Part shown: in pieces, positions 28,392 to 38,340 of the stretch | Numbering within the stretch: the stretch's first letter is position 1 | Layout: the number at the start of each line of letters is the position of its first letter | Source of the DNA: Legionella beliardensis | Lineage (GTDB): Bacteria > Pseudomonadota > Gammaproteobacteria > Legionellales > Legionellaceae | NCBI RefSeq assembly: GCF_900452395.1 | Contig: NZ_UGNV01000001.1 | Location: 1,885,501 to 1,949,500 of the forward strand | Direction: 5' to 3' | DNA length: 64,000 bases | The notes under the pieces: generated by a model | Told to the model about the DNA's origin: nothing | The model's database searches: none | Seen by the model: only the letters and a program-made list of their open reading frames with translations | Program-made: the position numbers and the translations under genes

Positions 28392-28889
28392 ATGCTAAAA
28401 AAGAATGTTGTTTTTCTGATAATTGGAATAACTGGCTCATTAATTTCGTTAATTGGGTTAACGCAGGCCCATGCAGCATTTTTTTATGTCATAGGCTCAA
28501 CATTATTATTGTGTACAGCAAGTCACTTTAAGTTGCTTTATTTTATTGCTCTTGAGCTTATTTTAGTCGCTGGGCATGGCGCTAAATTACTAGGTATTGG
28601 TTCTATCCTACAGGTCGCAATACCTATATTACTTTGTGTTCAATTAGCAGTTTTCTATCTTTTAAGTGGGTGGCTTAATAATATTTATTTAATGATAGGG
28701 ATTGCAGGCATTGCTACCCTATCAATAGGATTGTCCTATGAGGATCAATGGATATTTTTTATAGGCAGTACAGCCATAGCTATTTTCGCATATTATTATG
28801 CTTATAAAAAACCTGTAGCACTTATTTGGGCTGTTATGAATACTATTTTTGCCATAACAGCCATTGTAAAAATAATTATTTATCGCTAG
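28392..28889 (+). CDS. Hypothetical multi-pass membrane protein
   Basis: The 165-residue protein is almost entirely hydrophobic, with about six predicted transmembrane helices separated by very short loops. The only soluble motifs are LSYEDQW and YAYKKP. I do not recognise the family. It lies only 14 bp upstream of the thioredoxin-like gene, so the two are likely cotranscribed. Confidence 0.65.
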   Translation: MLKKNVVFLIIGITGSLISLIGLTQAHAAFFYVIGSTLLLCTASHFKLLYFIALELILVAGHGAKLLGIGSILQVAIPILLCVQLAVFYLLSGWLNNIYLMIGIAGIATLSIGLSYEDQWIFFIGSTAIAIFAYYYAYKKPVALIWAVMNTIFAITAIVKIIIYR

Positions 28890-28903
28890 TTTAGGAAAAC
28901 CAG

Positions 28904-29461
28904 ATGGCTAAAACACCTTCTAAAATGATACCGCTTGGTAGTCAAGCCCCGCTATTTTGCTTACTTGATGTGGTAAGCGGCCAACCTATTCGTTTAAACA
29001 AATCTCCTTCTGTTAAAGGTACGGTTATTATGTTTATTTGCAATCATTGCCCGTATGTTAAGCATATCCAAAAAGGAATTGTTCAATTAGCGAATGATTA
29101 TGCTACACGTGGCATACAGTTTATTGCCATCAATTCAAATGATATAGAAAATTACCCTGACGATTCTCCCGAAAACATGAAATTAACGGCTATTAGGGAA
29201 TCCTATCCCTTTCCTTACCTTTTTGATGAAAATCAAGACATTGCCAAGGCTTATCAAGCAACCTGTACGCCCGATTTTTTTGTTTATGACACTAATTTAA
29301 ATTTAATTTATCGTGGTCAATTTGATGACTCACGTCCTGGAAATCAAATCCCTATTACCGGTGATTCTATACGCAGCGCTCTTGATTGCCTTTTAGAGGG
29401 CAAACCTGTTTTTGAAGCGCAAAAACCAAGTTTAGGATGTAATATAAAATGGAAAATGTAG
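28904..29461 (+). CDS. Thioredoxin-like (AhpC/TSA/redoxin) family protein
   Basis: This 185-residue protein begins with the redoxin pattern LGSQAPLFCLLDVVSG and has a CxxC motif, C46-N-H-C49-PYVKH, characteristic of the 'thioredoxin family protein' group related to peroxiredoxins and ResA. It has no signal peptide, so it is probably a cytoplasmic thiol-disulfide oxidoreductase or peroxidase. Its last 13 bases overlap the next gene, which suggests coupling. Confidence 0.82.
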   Translation: MAKTPSKMIPLGSQAPLFCLLDVVSGQPIRLNKSPSVKGTVIMFICNHCPYVKHIQKGIVQLANDYATRGIQFIAINSNDIENYPDDSPENMKLTAIRESYPFPYLFDENQDIAKAYQATCTPDFFVYDTNLNLIYRGQFDDSRPGNQIPITGDSIRSALDCLLEGKPVFEAQKPSLGCNIKWKM

Positions 29462-29778
29462 CATTCAATTATAAGTTATCTTTTTATATTCCAGAGAGTC
29501 ATTTAGACACCGTTAAAGAGGCCTTATTTGCAATAGGCGCTGGCAAACAAGGTGACTATGATAAAGCTTGCTGGCAATGTTTAGGTCAAGGTCAGTTTCG
29601 TCCTTTAAGTAATGCTAATCCGGCGATTGGTGAAGTTTGTCAGCTTAATTATGTACCAGAGTATAAAGTAGAAATTCTTTGTAGCTCAAAAATTATAAAA
29701 AAAGCCGTGCAAGCTTTACGAGATAGTCATCCTTATGAAGAGCCAGCTTACGAGGTAGTTCGTATAGAAAATTTTTAA
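29449..29778 (+). CDS. NIF3/YqfO-like small protein
   Basis: At 109 residues this corresponds to the stand-alone YqfO/CutA-like domain often inserted in NIF3 proteins. YKLSFYIPESHLDTVKEALFAIGAGKQGDYDKACW and DSHPYEEPAYEVV are typical. The biochemical role is unknown; the HPYEEP motif suggests metal binding. It begins inside the 3' end of the redoxin gene. Confidence 0.8.
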   Translation: MENVAFNYKLSFYIPESHLDTVKEALFAIGAGKQGDYDKACWQCLGQGQFRPLSNANPAIGEVCQLNYVPEYKVEILCSSKIIKKAVQALRDSHPYEEPAYEVVRIENF

Positions 29779-30259
29779 GCGATTGCTGCGATTAAGACAG
29801 CTTTGACTTAAAAATTTTATCAAACATTGGCGATCACACATCTATAGATTTTGAGCTTGCTTACCTTATGTCTGTAATCAATCTGCTAGCTCTAGATACC
29901 GCGGTCATTCGATGATTCATTAATGTAGTCTAGGTGCAGCCATAGGACCAAAACCTGGGTTGCACTTCGTTTTTCGCCCAGGCTACTTACTGTTAGGCTT
30001 GCTTACCTTCTTGTAAACGCTTCACCACCATCTATGGATCCCGCGGTCAAGCCGCGGCAATTCGTCTATTTCTTTAACTTTTTTACTTCACCGAAATACC
30101 GTGGCTTGACCACGGTATCTATCTCACATGCCACGTTCTTGGATATGGCAGTCAAGACAAAATATTCCGTGATTTGCTGAAATGATAAGCAAGCAAAAGA
30201 AACACGTTACCACAACCTAAACGTTTCTAGACTCAATAACCGCTTGCTCGATTGCTACC
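29779..30259. repeat. Gene-free stretch with palindromic repeats between convergent genes
   Basis: No gene is supported. It contains a 62-bp palindromic repeat at 29925-29986, the same family as 19299-19360. It also has two units of a second type, with GATCCCGCGGTCAAGCCGCGG at about 30036-30058 and ACCGTGGCTTGACCACGGT at 30098-30117, roughly inverted relative to each other. These GC-rich hairpins sit between the convergent NIF3-like and rplI genes and could terminate both. Confidence 0.75.
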
Positions 30260-30709
30260 TTATTTTTCAGGAACAATTTGCACTTGAACTTGCGCTGTAA
30301 TATCACTATGCACTTGAATTTCAACGACATAGTCACCGGCAGAATGAATTGGACCTTCAGGCAAGGAAATTTCACGCTTGCTTACTTCAATGTCTTTAGC
30401 AAGTAATGCTTCTCTAATTTCATTAGCTCCGATAGAGCCATAAAGCTTTCCTTCATCACTAGCTAATGCAGAAATAACTAGCGACGTATCATTTAATTTA
30501 GCAGCACGTTGCTCAGCTCGCGCTTGATCTTGTTGCGCTTTCTTTTCTAATTCTGCACGACGATTTTCAAAATATTCAATATTTTTTTCTGTTGCAGAAA
30601 CTGCTTTACTTTGTGGGATGAGGTAGTTACGGCCATAACCTGCCTTCACTTCAACTCGATCACCTAAATTTCCTAAATTTCTTACTTTCTCTAATAAAAT
30701 AACTTCCAT
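30260..30709 (-). CDS. rplI: 50S ribosomal protein L9
   Basis: The translation [28 protein letters not shown] is the conserved L9 N-terminus, followed by the long connecting helix and C-terminal domain; length ~149 residues is normal. Two ATGs are adjacent (30712 and 30709); the second gives the conserved N-terminus and a better gap from AAGGGG. It is last in the rpsF-rpsR-(DUF2232)-rplI operon. Confidence 0.97.
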   Translation of the reverse strand: MEVILLEKVRNLGNLGDRVEVKAGYGRNYLIPQSKAVSATEKNIEYFENRRAELEKKAQQDQARAEQRAAKLNDTSLVISALASDEGKLYGSIGANEIREALLAKDIEVSKREISLPEGPIHSAGDYVVEIQVHSDITAQVQVQIVPEK

Positions 30710-30719
30710 CATTAACCCC

Positions 30720-31628
30720 TTAATTCTTGAATTTCTGATTTGCAGCTAAACGTAGCCTTAAATCAAATAAACTATCTAATGAACCAAAAAATACGTACAC
30801 TGGCAGCATGATATAAGGTACGATTATAAGTGGTACAACAATTAAAAAAATAATTACTAAATCCTTTTTTCTAGCCATCATATTAAAAAGCAAACTAATC
30901 CCAGCACTCATTAAATAAACTACTAGCAACGGTAAGCAGCTAATTGCTATAGGATTATTTTGATAGACTCCAAAAGCAGCGATGACTAATAATAGCACAC
31001 CAGCACGGCTTGCCCGAAACGCAAGCATTTCCTTCCTAAAGCCTCCTGGATAAAATAACGCAGACTGAATACCTCGTGCTAACATAAGCGAGCTTAACGC
31101 GGAAAAGACTATGCTTAAGACTCTAATGCCTAACAAAGAATTCAAAATTAAGGTAGGATTTGCACGTTGTTGACTCTCCAATAATTGCGCCATCACATAG
31201 TTTGAATCTATTTCTTTTAATGAATTAAGTAATAACGTATATTGCTCATAGGCATAATTCGGTAAAAGCATATGAATTAAACCAATACTTAATAAAGCAG
31301 CAATTAAAATACCAAAAATCACTATTCGCCAATTTGCGGTTATTCTTAATGCTATAGCAGCACTAAATCCCACAATAAACGTTATAAAATCGATAGAAAA
31401 AACATGTGATGCAGGTGCTGTAAATTGATAAGCAACATAGGCAACAACCAGCCCGCACGCAAATACCTTTAAGCCGCTTACGCTACCATGACGTAAGGTA
31501 ACTAAAGCAACTACGGCTAAAGATAACCACATGGTAATAGGCGTCAACGCCAATACAGCAGCTACTAAAAATGCATAGAGTTCATTTGCTAGCAAATATT
31601 GGCCTTGTTTACGCAAAAAGGTATTCAT
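30720..31628 (-). CDS. DUF2232-like integral membrane protein
   Basis: The 302-residue protein has eight or so transmembrane helices (for example [19 protein letters not shown] near residue 25 and [20 protein letters not shown] near 265). It sits inside the ribosomal operon between rpsR and rplI, a place where many proteobacteria carry a DUF2232/YybS-like membrane protein. The function is unknown. Intergenic gaps are 9-10 bp on either side, so it is translated from the same mRNA as S6, S18 and L9. Confidence 0.8.
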   Translation of the reverse strand: MNTFLRKQGQYLLANELYAFLVAAVLALTPITMWLSLAVVALVTLRHGSVSGLKVFACGLVVAYVAYQFTAPASHVFSIDFITFIVGFSAAIALRITANWRIVIFGILIAALLSIGLIHMLLPNYAYEQYTLLLNSLKEIDSNYVMAQLLESQQRANPTLILNSLLGIRVLSIVFSALSSLMLARGIQSALFYPGGFRKEMLAFRASRAGVLLLVIAAFGVYQNNPIAISCLPLLVVYLMSAGISLLFNMMARKKDLVIIFLIVVPLIIVPYIMLPVYVFFGSLDSLFDLRLRLAANQKFKN

Positions 31629-31637
31629 AACGCTCTT

Positions 31638-31865
31638 TTATCGGTGACTATCACAGTAAGGTAGTAAGCCTAAGAAACGAGCACGCTTAATAGCTTGTGC
31701 CAACTGGCGCTGAAAGCGCGTTGGAACGCCCGTAATTCTGCTAGGAACAATCTTACCAGTTTCAGTAATATAATTTTTTAATAAATTAATATCTTTGTAA
31801 TCAATTTCACTTGCGCCTTCGGCATTGAAACGTACATTTTTTTTACGACGAAAATATGCTGACAT
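31638..31865 (-). CDS. rpsR: 30S ribosomal protein S18
   Basis: A 75-residue basic protein with the S18 motifs [25 protein letters not shown] and the C-terminal [12 protein letters not shown]. It binds S6 in the small subunit and follows rpsF by 11 bp. Confidence 0.97.
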   Translation of the reverse strand: MSAYFRRKKNVRFNAEGASEIDYKDINLLKNYITETGKIVPSRITGVPTRFQRQLAQAIKRARFLGLLPYCDSHR

Positions 31866-31876
31866 CTTAATTCTCC

Positions 31877-32227
31877 TTAGGCTGCTCTCGTGTCTTTCTC
31901 TTTATCTTTATCTTTTTTCATTAATGGAGATTCATCAGTAATGGCATGCTTTTTAGCCATAATCAACTTACGAATAATGGCATCATTAAATTTAAATACA
32001 TTATTTAATTCATCTAGAGCAGCTTGATTACATTCTATATTCATAAGAATATAATGTGCTTTATGAACATCTTTAATAGCATAAGCCAACTGACGGCGAC
32101 CTAAATCTTCCCGACGGTGAATAGTACCACCATCTGTGGTTATGATGTTTTCATAACGCTCAATCATGCCAGGCACTTGCTCACTTCGGTCTGGGTGAAC
32201 AAGAAGTACAATTTCATAATGTCTCAT
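31877..32227 (-). CDS. rpsF: 30S ribosomal protein S6
   Basis: A 116-residue protein starting [21 protein letters not shown], with [11 protein letters not shown] and YILMNIEC typical of S6. The C-terminus is a charged Lys/Asp/Glu tail ([13 protein letters not shown]), as in enterobacterial S6 variants. It is the first gene of its operon, with a plausible promoter at 32297-32325. Confidence 0.97.
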   Translation of the reverse strand: MRHYEIVLLVHPDRSEQVPGMIERYENIITTDGGTIHRREDLGRRQLAYAIKDVHKAHYILMNIECNQAALDELNNVFKFNDAIIRKLIMAKKHAITDESPLMKKDKDKEKDTRAA

Positions 32228-32296
32228 GAATTCTCCTTATGGATTAAAGCCTTCTTTAAAAGGGAAATAAAGTAAGGCAAGGGATTAAACCGCGCA

Positions 32297-32325
32297 ATTC
32301 TAACTTATTTTGGGGCCTGGAGCAA
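32297..32325 (-). promoter_or_regulatory. Predicted sigma-70 promoter of the rpsF operon
   Basis: On the minus strand, TTGCTC (32325-32320) is separated by 17 bp from TAGAAT (32302-32297), about 70 bp upstream of the rpsF ATG. Hexamer spacing is ideal and the -10 is one base from consensus. Assignment is by pattern only. Confidence 0.5.
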
Positions 32326-32594
32326 ATATACGTCAGAAAATTACTGCCTAAATCTTAATTAAGTTTAGCAAATTATTTATCTTAATAGGCCTGAATACAT
32401 CAATACTTGTTAAATAAAGTCATCACAATAATCTTTTAATTCACTATAAAATCCTTATCTCTTTATTTAACCACTACTTTTTCCTTACCAGGTCTTTTCC
32501 ATAAGCTTGCCTTATCTACATGAGTAAGTTTTACCGACATTTTGTACAAACAAGTAGATCATTAATATTTTATTAAGGTTCATGGTTTAAAATC
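32326..32594. other. AT-rich intergenic region, no gene seen
   Basis: This part of the divergent region between rpsF and the split accessory gene at 32595 is AT-rich with stops in all frames. It should carry the promoter of the accessory gene, but no convincing hexamer pair was chosen. Confidence 0.5.
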
Positions 32595-35390
32595 ATGCCC
32601 AATTTGATTACTACATGGTTAAATATGGCTAGCGGTAAGCACCGAAAGGAAATAAATGCACGCAAGCATTTTGTTAAATCGACTTTACAAAAGCGTTTCA
32701 AAGAATTTTTATCTCTTAAAAACAATATCAAATCTGCAATTTCCCTATTAGAGTCAGATATAATTTACACAGATAATATAAAGATTACTCTTTCTGATTG
32801 TTTATCTCCTGTTATGCCCTATAAAAATTCTATCCCAAAGGGCTACTTAAAAACACTTAAAGATTTAAAAGCTAAGCTCAAAGAGCAAGATGAAAACGAA
32901 CAAACTAGCCAGACTAGGAAACCTTTAGCAGCCAATTTAATTGATTTAACTGATACCCAGAGCTTAATGCCTGCTCCTCAGTCCCCTATTGCTTTACATA
33001 AAGTACCTTTATTTGAAAATACCGAACTTATCGATTGGCCTAAGGATGGTCGAACTAATCAATTGAACCGCTTAGTCGTTGCCATAAGCAGAATCATAAA
33101 GCAAACTAATCAACTTTATGATGTTACCGAGCTCTTCAAGCAACTTGACCAGATTTGGTCAATAGCCCGTTTGCCCATTCCTTCTACTATTAATTTGGAT
33201 TCGTTTCTTTCTTTCTATAGGCCACTACTGCAAGAAGCAATTGAAAAATTTGCCAAGATTGAAGGAATTAGCCTTATGCCTTTTGAATCGGCAGCAAAAA
33301 TTAGCGCAGAGCAACGTAATTTTAAAGCGTTTGAAACATTTATAAGACAACAACTAACTCCTAGCAGCAGTTTGGCTGCAAGCGCTCCTCCCATAAAATC
33401 TAGCAAAAAAAGCCCTATACCAATACAAAGTCACCCTAGTGGTGATCTTGAACGTATTACAGATTCATTTGATATGCTCTGCAAAGCGCAGCAAGCTAAT
33501 CGGAATAAGCAAGGGTTTACAAAAAAAGCAATCCACACTTATGTGCTTAGAGCAAATCATTCATCACAAATCTCTATACCTCCTATTTTTGTGAGAAGAT
33601 TATTTATAGGTTGTGGTTATGCTGGCATGACTTTGATGAGTACTGACCCTTCAGTACCGAAACTAGCTGACACCGCTTTTAAACAATTAGAAGATTATTT
33701 TAAGAACCCTGAAAAAACACAACAACTCTTCTTAGAAACGCTTCTTATTTCTGATAAAAAAACTGGGTATTGGACGGAAGCTGAACATAGAGCAGAGCAA
33801 GAGCATCCTTTGTTGGAGATAGCGGGCAATGCTAATGCCAGCGATTTTATTCCAAAATCACAAAGTATTAATCGCTTCAAAAGAACAAATACACGTCATT
33901 TGTTTTATAGTAATACAGTTAATATGGCTTTAAAATCTACGCCACCTCCTTTATTTGGTGCAAGAGTACAAAAACTAGAAGCGCGCATAAAACACCTTGC
34001 AGATTGGGATACCGCTGATTCTTCCTATAACTTTCGGGTAAAAGTGGCAATTGAGACTGAGACAGGCATCATTCTTACTTATATTTATGCTAAAACTATG
34101 GACTTTGCTCTAGGTATGGGTGTAGGACAAAATACATCATTTGAAAATGCTCTACAGTATGAAAAATTAAGAGAGCTTAGCCAACATCAAGGACAGCAAA
34201 TTGAGTCTTTAGCTTTAGAAAATCAAGGCAAACAATTATTTGCAAGGCACTCAATTTATCAGCCGAAAAAAGGTTACACGCCAATTATTCATGGTAATGA
34301 ATTTGATTTAAGCAATCGAGAAAGGCAATCCATAGCTTGTGTAAAAACAAGACGAGTCGTTATTATAGGAGGCGCTGGCGGGGCTGCGACTGCTTATCGG
34401 ATTTCATTGCTAGGCACAGATAAATCCGGTTATAGATTACAAAATGAAAAAGGTGAGTTTCTGCAAAATGGCCCAAATATATCACTAAATCCTAATGTCA
34501 AAATTTTTTCACGTGGTATTGTTAGCTACAGAAATTTAGCCAAACAAGCGACAGAATCTTTTGAATATGCAAAATCAAAAGGCACACTGTATGAAGGTTA
34601 TTTATTAATCGGTATTAAGGTAGAATCAGACGATATTATCTTACGCTTTCATAAACGAACTGGGGCTAAAGAAATTGACAAGCAAACGGCCACGGAAATT
34701 AAAATTAATGAAAAACACTTTAAAACTGAAGTAGTAGAAGACAATAATAGGTATTATCTTTTAAATCTCCATGAAGAAAGATGTGATCAATTAATTTCTG
34801 GAATGGGGCAAGATGCTAGTTAAATCCGTGCCTTAATTCTTGATGAAATCGAAGAAAACCAGTTAAAAATTATGCGGGGTTATGATGGTCATGTTGTTGG
34901 CTTAACAACCCATTGTCAGAGTATACATCTTCATGGCGCGATGGCTGGTAATATAACCAATAAATTTACTGAAGATTTAGCTGCAAGTTTGCGTCAAAGT
35001 GATTTGCCTCGCAATGGTAATGATCAAAACATTATGCCCTGCGTTGTTTCAAAGTTATTTTCTTTCTTTTCAGCACGCCTCGATCAACCTCAACGTGTGG
35101 CTTTTAATGTAAACACCTGCTTACTCAGGCGAGGTGATTTAAGAGATGGGCCCACAGAATTTGAGCAATTTTTAGACCGGGCAGGACTTAATAAGGAAGA
35201 GAGGGAAACTTTTATTGAATTTTTATTAGATGAACGTGCCACGGATGAGACTGGCGCAGGTGTTTCCTTTGACAACTTAGAGCAGTATATTAAGCAATCA
35301 GGACTTTCTGACAAAATAGCAATTGTCTCTTCCTGTAGCATAATTGCTATGAATAATTTAACGTCATTAGGCCTTTTACATAATCCCTAG
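32595..35390 (+). pseudogene. Large accessory protein with Rossmann-type motif, split by in-frame TAA; possible effector
   Basis: From ATG 32595 the frame encodes 742 residues to a TAA at 34821-34823. The same frame then stays open to 35390, and an ATG at 34872 would give 172 residues. Joined, the frame is 932 codons, suggesting one gene broken by a single nonsense codon. The first ~580 residues are polar and unrecognised. Near residue 588 comes VVIIGGAGGAATAYRISLLG, a glycine-rich dinucleotide-binding motif following a hydrophobic strand, as in FAD/NAD(P) proteins. The part after the stop begins IRALILDEIEENQLK without a domain break. No signal peptide is present. Length and context fit a secreted effector; whether the 742-residue form still works is unknown. 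Confidence 0.7.
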
Positions 35391-35510
35391 TTTCTGCTTT
35401 AGTGCAAGGCATCAATGCTTCGAAAAGCAGCGCAGAAATATTTATAATGCCGCAATAAAGCAAAGATGGCAGCTAGGAAAAGGGCTATTTAATCAAATTA
35501 GGAATTCTAA

Positions 35511-36080
35511 ATGACTAGTACTTTACCGACATCACTAGATTTGACTAAATCTATAAAATTTGCACAATTAAGTGCAGCTGTACGAAGTGGGAATGTTACA
35601 CGCGTGTTAGCTTATTTGTCTAACAAAAATTGCCAAACCAGAGATCCCTTAGCTGATCAGGGTTATCCTGATGAAGATGGCTATAATACTACCGTGGTTA
35701 ATAGCTTACTTTATGAAGCAGTTCCACACTTTGAGGTTTTAAAAATCCTGCTTGAGGATGGACGTTTTGATCCTAATGATAATAATAAAGATGCATTTTA
35801 TCGCTGCTTACTTGCTGGAAACATCCAAGGTTTAAAACTTTTTTATGATCAGCCAAATTTTACTTTCCCAGATGATACGTTAACTAAAGTAGCTGAATTA
35901 GGCGGTAGACAAGTTATAAAATTCTTACTTCATTTAGATGAATTATCTGACTATTCGTTATTTTCGCAAGACGATAAAGTCAATGCGTTAGACAAGGCCC
36001 GTGAAAGTCATGATCAATTGATTACAACCATGTTACAAGAAAATATTGATATAGCTTACAGACCTGCGTTCGGGCTCTAA
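35511..36080 (+). CDS. Small divergent ankyrin-repeat-like protein
   Basis: The 189-residue protein shows four weak ankyrin-like units: LSAAVRSGNVTRVLAYLSN, SLLYEAVPHFEVLKILLEDGRFDPND, FYRCLLAGNIQGLKLFYDQPNF and LTKVAELGGRQVIKFLLHLDE. Such helix pairs pack as solenoids for protein binding. There is no signal peptide. It follows the split gene on the same strand after 120 bp. The ankyrin assignment is tentative because the TPL and G-T/S signature residues are mostly missing. Confidence 0.6.
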   Translation: MTSTLPTSLDLTKSIKFAQLSAAVRSGNVTRVLAYLSNKNCQTRDPLADQGYPDEDGYNTTVVNSLLYEAVPHFEVLKILLEDGRFDPNDNNKDAFYRCLLAGNIQGLKLFYDQPNFTFPDDTLTKVAELGGRQVIKFLLHLDELSDYSLFSQDDKVNALDKARESHDQLITTMLQENIDIAYRPAFGL

Positions 36081-36287
36081 AGAATTAACTTTTTCGCCTT
36101 TAAAAATATCAAAGCGTTTGCAATCAGCGATTTTAATTGTTTACTGTTTGTCCTAAAACAACTATTTATTAGCTAATAAGTGTTATCCGTGACAGCCTGG
36201 AAAGAAGCTTCTTTTCTTTAACAATTAACAATATATTGCTTTTGCCATGCCTATGGGCTATAACAACCTAAAAAAAAGAGAGTTTAT
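36081..36287. other. Short intergenic region upstream of the csrA paralogue
   Basis: No coding frame or clear regulatory site is seen. The csrA-like gene is preceded by AAAGAGAG, a purine-rich ribosome site. Confidence 0.4.
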
Positions 36288-36485
36288 ATGGATATCCTTA
36301 CTGTTAATTTTGAAGAAGCCTTAAAAATCACCATTGATGGTAAATCTGTCCTATTGATGGCATTTAAAACGTTAGAGCATGGAAACATTAAATTTGGCGT
36401 TGAAGCACCTCGAGCGATAAAAGTGCATAGAGAAGAAATTTACCAAGCTATCCAATCACAAGAAAAACAAAATGAAGCTACTTAG
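36288..36485 (+). CDS. Divergent CsrA-family RNA-binding regulator
   Basis: The 65-residue protein matches CsrA in length and in the C-terminal half: GNIKFGVEAPRAIKVHREEIYQAIQ, including the RNA-contacting VHREE segment. The N-terminus is unusual: where CsrA reads MLILTRRxGE, this protein has MDILTVNFEE, losing the two arginines that contact RNA. It is therefore a paralogue, not the housekeeping CsrA. Legionella genomes carry several such paralogues, often with accessory regions. Its stop codon overlaps the start of the PAP2 gene by 14 bp, suggesting coupled translation. Confidence 0.8.
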   Translation: MDILTVNFEEALKITIDGKSVLLMAFKTLEHGNIKFGVEAPRAIKVHREEIYQAIQSQEKQNEAT

Positions 36486-37386
36486 CTTTGATACCCTTGA
36501 ACGCCCTGCCCGCACCTGTTCAATCATAGCAGGATTAATAGCATGTTTGCTTGCTAGCATAGCTTTTTACATTAATTCACATTACTACCATTATCTTGGC
36601 AATAATTATTTCCCCCCGTTTGCACTATGGGCGGGGTTCTGTCTGATACTTATTTTGCTTGGCTTAAGATTACAATTTAGCCATAATGATTATTTTATTG
36701 AAATCGCTCGGGCTTTTGCTGGCATTTATCTTACAATGGCAGTCATTGCTATTGCAACCAATGCCACGCAATACACACCCTTTGCTCCTATTGATAAATA
36801 CATTGTTAATCTAGAAGCTAGATTCTATATTGATTTACCCGCGCTTATGGCTTGGACAGTTAAACATCCTTTTCTTAAGCGGGCCCTTGCCATGGCTTAT
36901 GATAGCTTAGCTTGGCAAATGGGCTTTTTACCTTTATTAATAGCTCTTTTAGGTCAATTTTCTAAAGTATGGCAGTACTACTGTTTACTACTGATATCGG
37001 TAATTATCGGCTTTACCTTCTACTACTTTTTCCCAACAACTGCACCCGCAAGTATTTTAAAAAGCCCTTTTTTTATACCCGAACAATACATGACTGGTAT
37101 AAAATTTCATCAAATTCACAGCCACCAACGACCTACTTCTGTAGACGGTGGTATGATTGCTTTGCCTTCTTTTCATATCATTTGGGCGTGGTTATGTCTT
37201 TACTTAGTGCGTGGTTTTAAACCCTTATTTTTTTTACTACTACCAATTAATATACTTTTAGCTTTATCGAGTGTTCTTTTAGGATGGCATTACCCTCTTG
37301 ACTTAGTAGGTAGTGCTATTGTCTTACTAATCACGCATTTTATTTATAATTTTTTGCAAGAAAAAAAATTTTCTAACTTATTTTGA
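36472..37386 (+). CDS. PAP2-superfamily membrane phosphatase/transferase
   Basis: This 304-residue membrane protein has six to eight transmembrane helices. Its PAP2 motifs are IALPSFHIIWAW (histidine of domain 2) and GWHYPLDLVGS (domain 3, catalytic histidine and aspartate). An N-terminal domain-1 lysine/arginine motif is not obvious, which places it near the inositol-phosphoceramide-synthase-like (AUR1/PAP2_3) group. It probably acts on lipid phosphates at the membrane. Its start lies inside the csrA-like gene and its end overlaps the convergent L,D-transpeptidase gene by 14 bp. Confidence 0.8.
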   Translation: MKLLSFDTLERPARTCSIIAGLIACLLASIAFYINSHYYHYLGNNYFPPFALWAGFCLILILLGLRLQFSHNDYFIEIARAFAGIYLTMAVIAIATNATQYTPFAPIDKYIVNLEARFYIDLPALMAWTVKHPFLKRALAMAYDSLAWQMGFLPLLIALLGQFSKVWQYYCLLLISVIIGFTFYYFFPTTAPASILKSPFFIPEQYMTGIKFHQIHSHQRPTSVDGGMIALPSFHIIWAWLCLYLVRGFKPLFFLLLPINILLALSSVLLGWHYPLDLVGSAIVLLITHFIYNFLQEKKFSNLF

Positions 37387-38308
37387 CAGGGATACCCGAT
37401 GGATAACTGATTGCTGTTTGAATAAGTTTATCATTTTTATGGCGTAAATTTTTCTGTTTCATCAGTAAGTTTGCTGCTAAGGTATGTAAATCTCTACCAT
37501 GATGTTCAGCTAATAAGGGATGTGCTTCAAGAAAAAAATCTCCCTGAGCGTAACCTAACTTAATGGGTTCATTAACTACTCTTACCACAGTGCCAATAGG
37601 AACATAGTCAAATAAATATTCAATGTCTTCTGGCATCATACGTATGCAACCCGCACTTACTCGCGATCCCACCACATCACGACGATTTGTACCATGAATA
37701 AGATAGGTAGACCAACCTAATCGTAATGCATAGCGACCTAAGGGATTGCCCTCACCCGGTGGAAACTCATCTGGAATTGGCGTGCCGTGGCGGGCAGCTT
37801 CTGCTCTTACATTGGCTGTAGGCCGCCATTTCGGATCGCGCTCTTTAGAAACAACTTTTGTGATACCTATGGGCGTTGTCCAACCTTTACGGCCAATACC
37901 CACTGGCATGGTAATCACCACGTTATCGTGAGGCACGTAATAATAAAGCCTAAATTCAGCTAAGTTGATAACTAAACCCTGGCGTGGGCCTGATGGTAAA
38001 ATATATTGCGAAGGAATGACTACTTTCGTTTGTGGGTATAAAGGGCGCAATGGATCAAGCTTAGGGTTAGCTTGTACCATTTCATCATAGCCAATATCAT
38101 AGCGTATTCCCACATCACTTAATGTTTCCCCTGCTTGTACTGTCGCATATTGAATAGTTCCAATTAGGTCACTGTGTTCTGAAATAACCCAAGTTGCAGC
38201 GTGGCAAGTGAACATCATCATGAATAAAAAAAGGCAACTAACCTGTTTTAAACCTCGCAACAGGTTAGCCTTTATCAATAGATAGGTTTTTTTATAGCTA
38301 ACAGTCAT
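37373..38308 (-). CDS. L,D-transpeptidase with LysM domain (ErfK/YbiS/YcfS/YnhG family)
   Basis: The 311-residue protein has an N-terminal membrane/signal segment (CLFLFMMMFTCHA, residues ~25-37), a LysM peptidoglycan-binding domain (about 54-100, TVQAGETLSDVGIRY) and a YkuD catalytic domain with H205-GTNRRDVVG...S218-A-G-C221-I-R-M. C221 is the nucleophile. It should act in the periplasm, cross-linking peptidoglycan or anchoring lipoprotein. The LysM-YkuD order and the ISTPVG-like VGIGRKGWTTPIG segment match E. coli YcfS/YnhG. Confidence 0.92.
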   Translation of the reverse strand: MTVSYKKTYLLIKANLLRGLKQVSCLFLFMMMFTCHAATWVISEHSDLIGTIQYATVQAGETLSDVGIRYDIGYDEMVQANPKLDPLRPLYPQTKVVIPSQYILPSGPRQGLVINLAEFRLYYYVPHDNVVITMPVGIGRKGWTTPIGITKVVSKERDPKWRPTANVRAEAARHGTPIPDEFPPGEGNPLGRYALRLGWSTYLIHGTNRRDVVGSRVSAGCIRMMPEDIEYLFDYVPIGTVVRVVNEPIKLGYAQGDFFLEAHPLLAEHHGRDLHTLAANLLMKQKNLRHKNDKLIQTAISYPSGIPVKIS

Positions 38309-38340
38309 GTTTTTATTTACAACTTATTCATCAACGCTAC

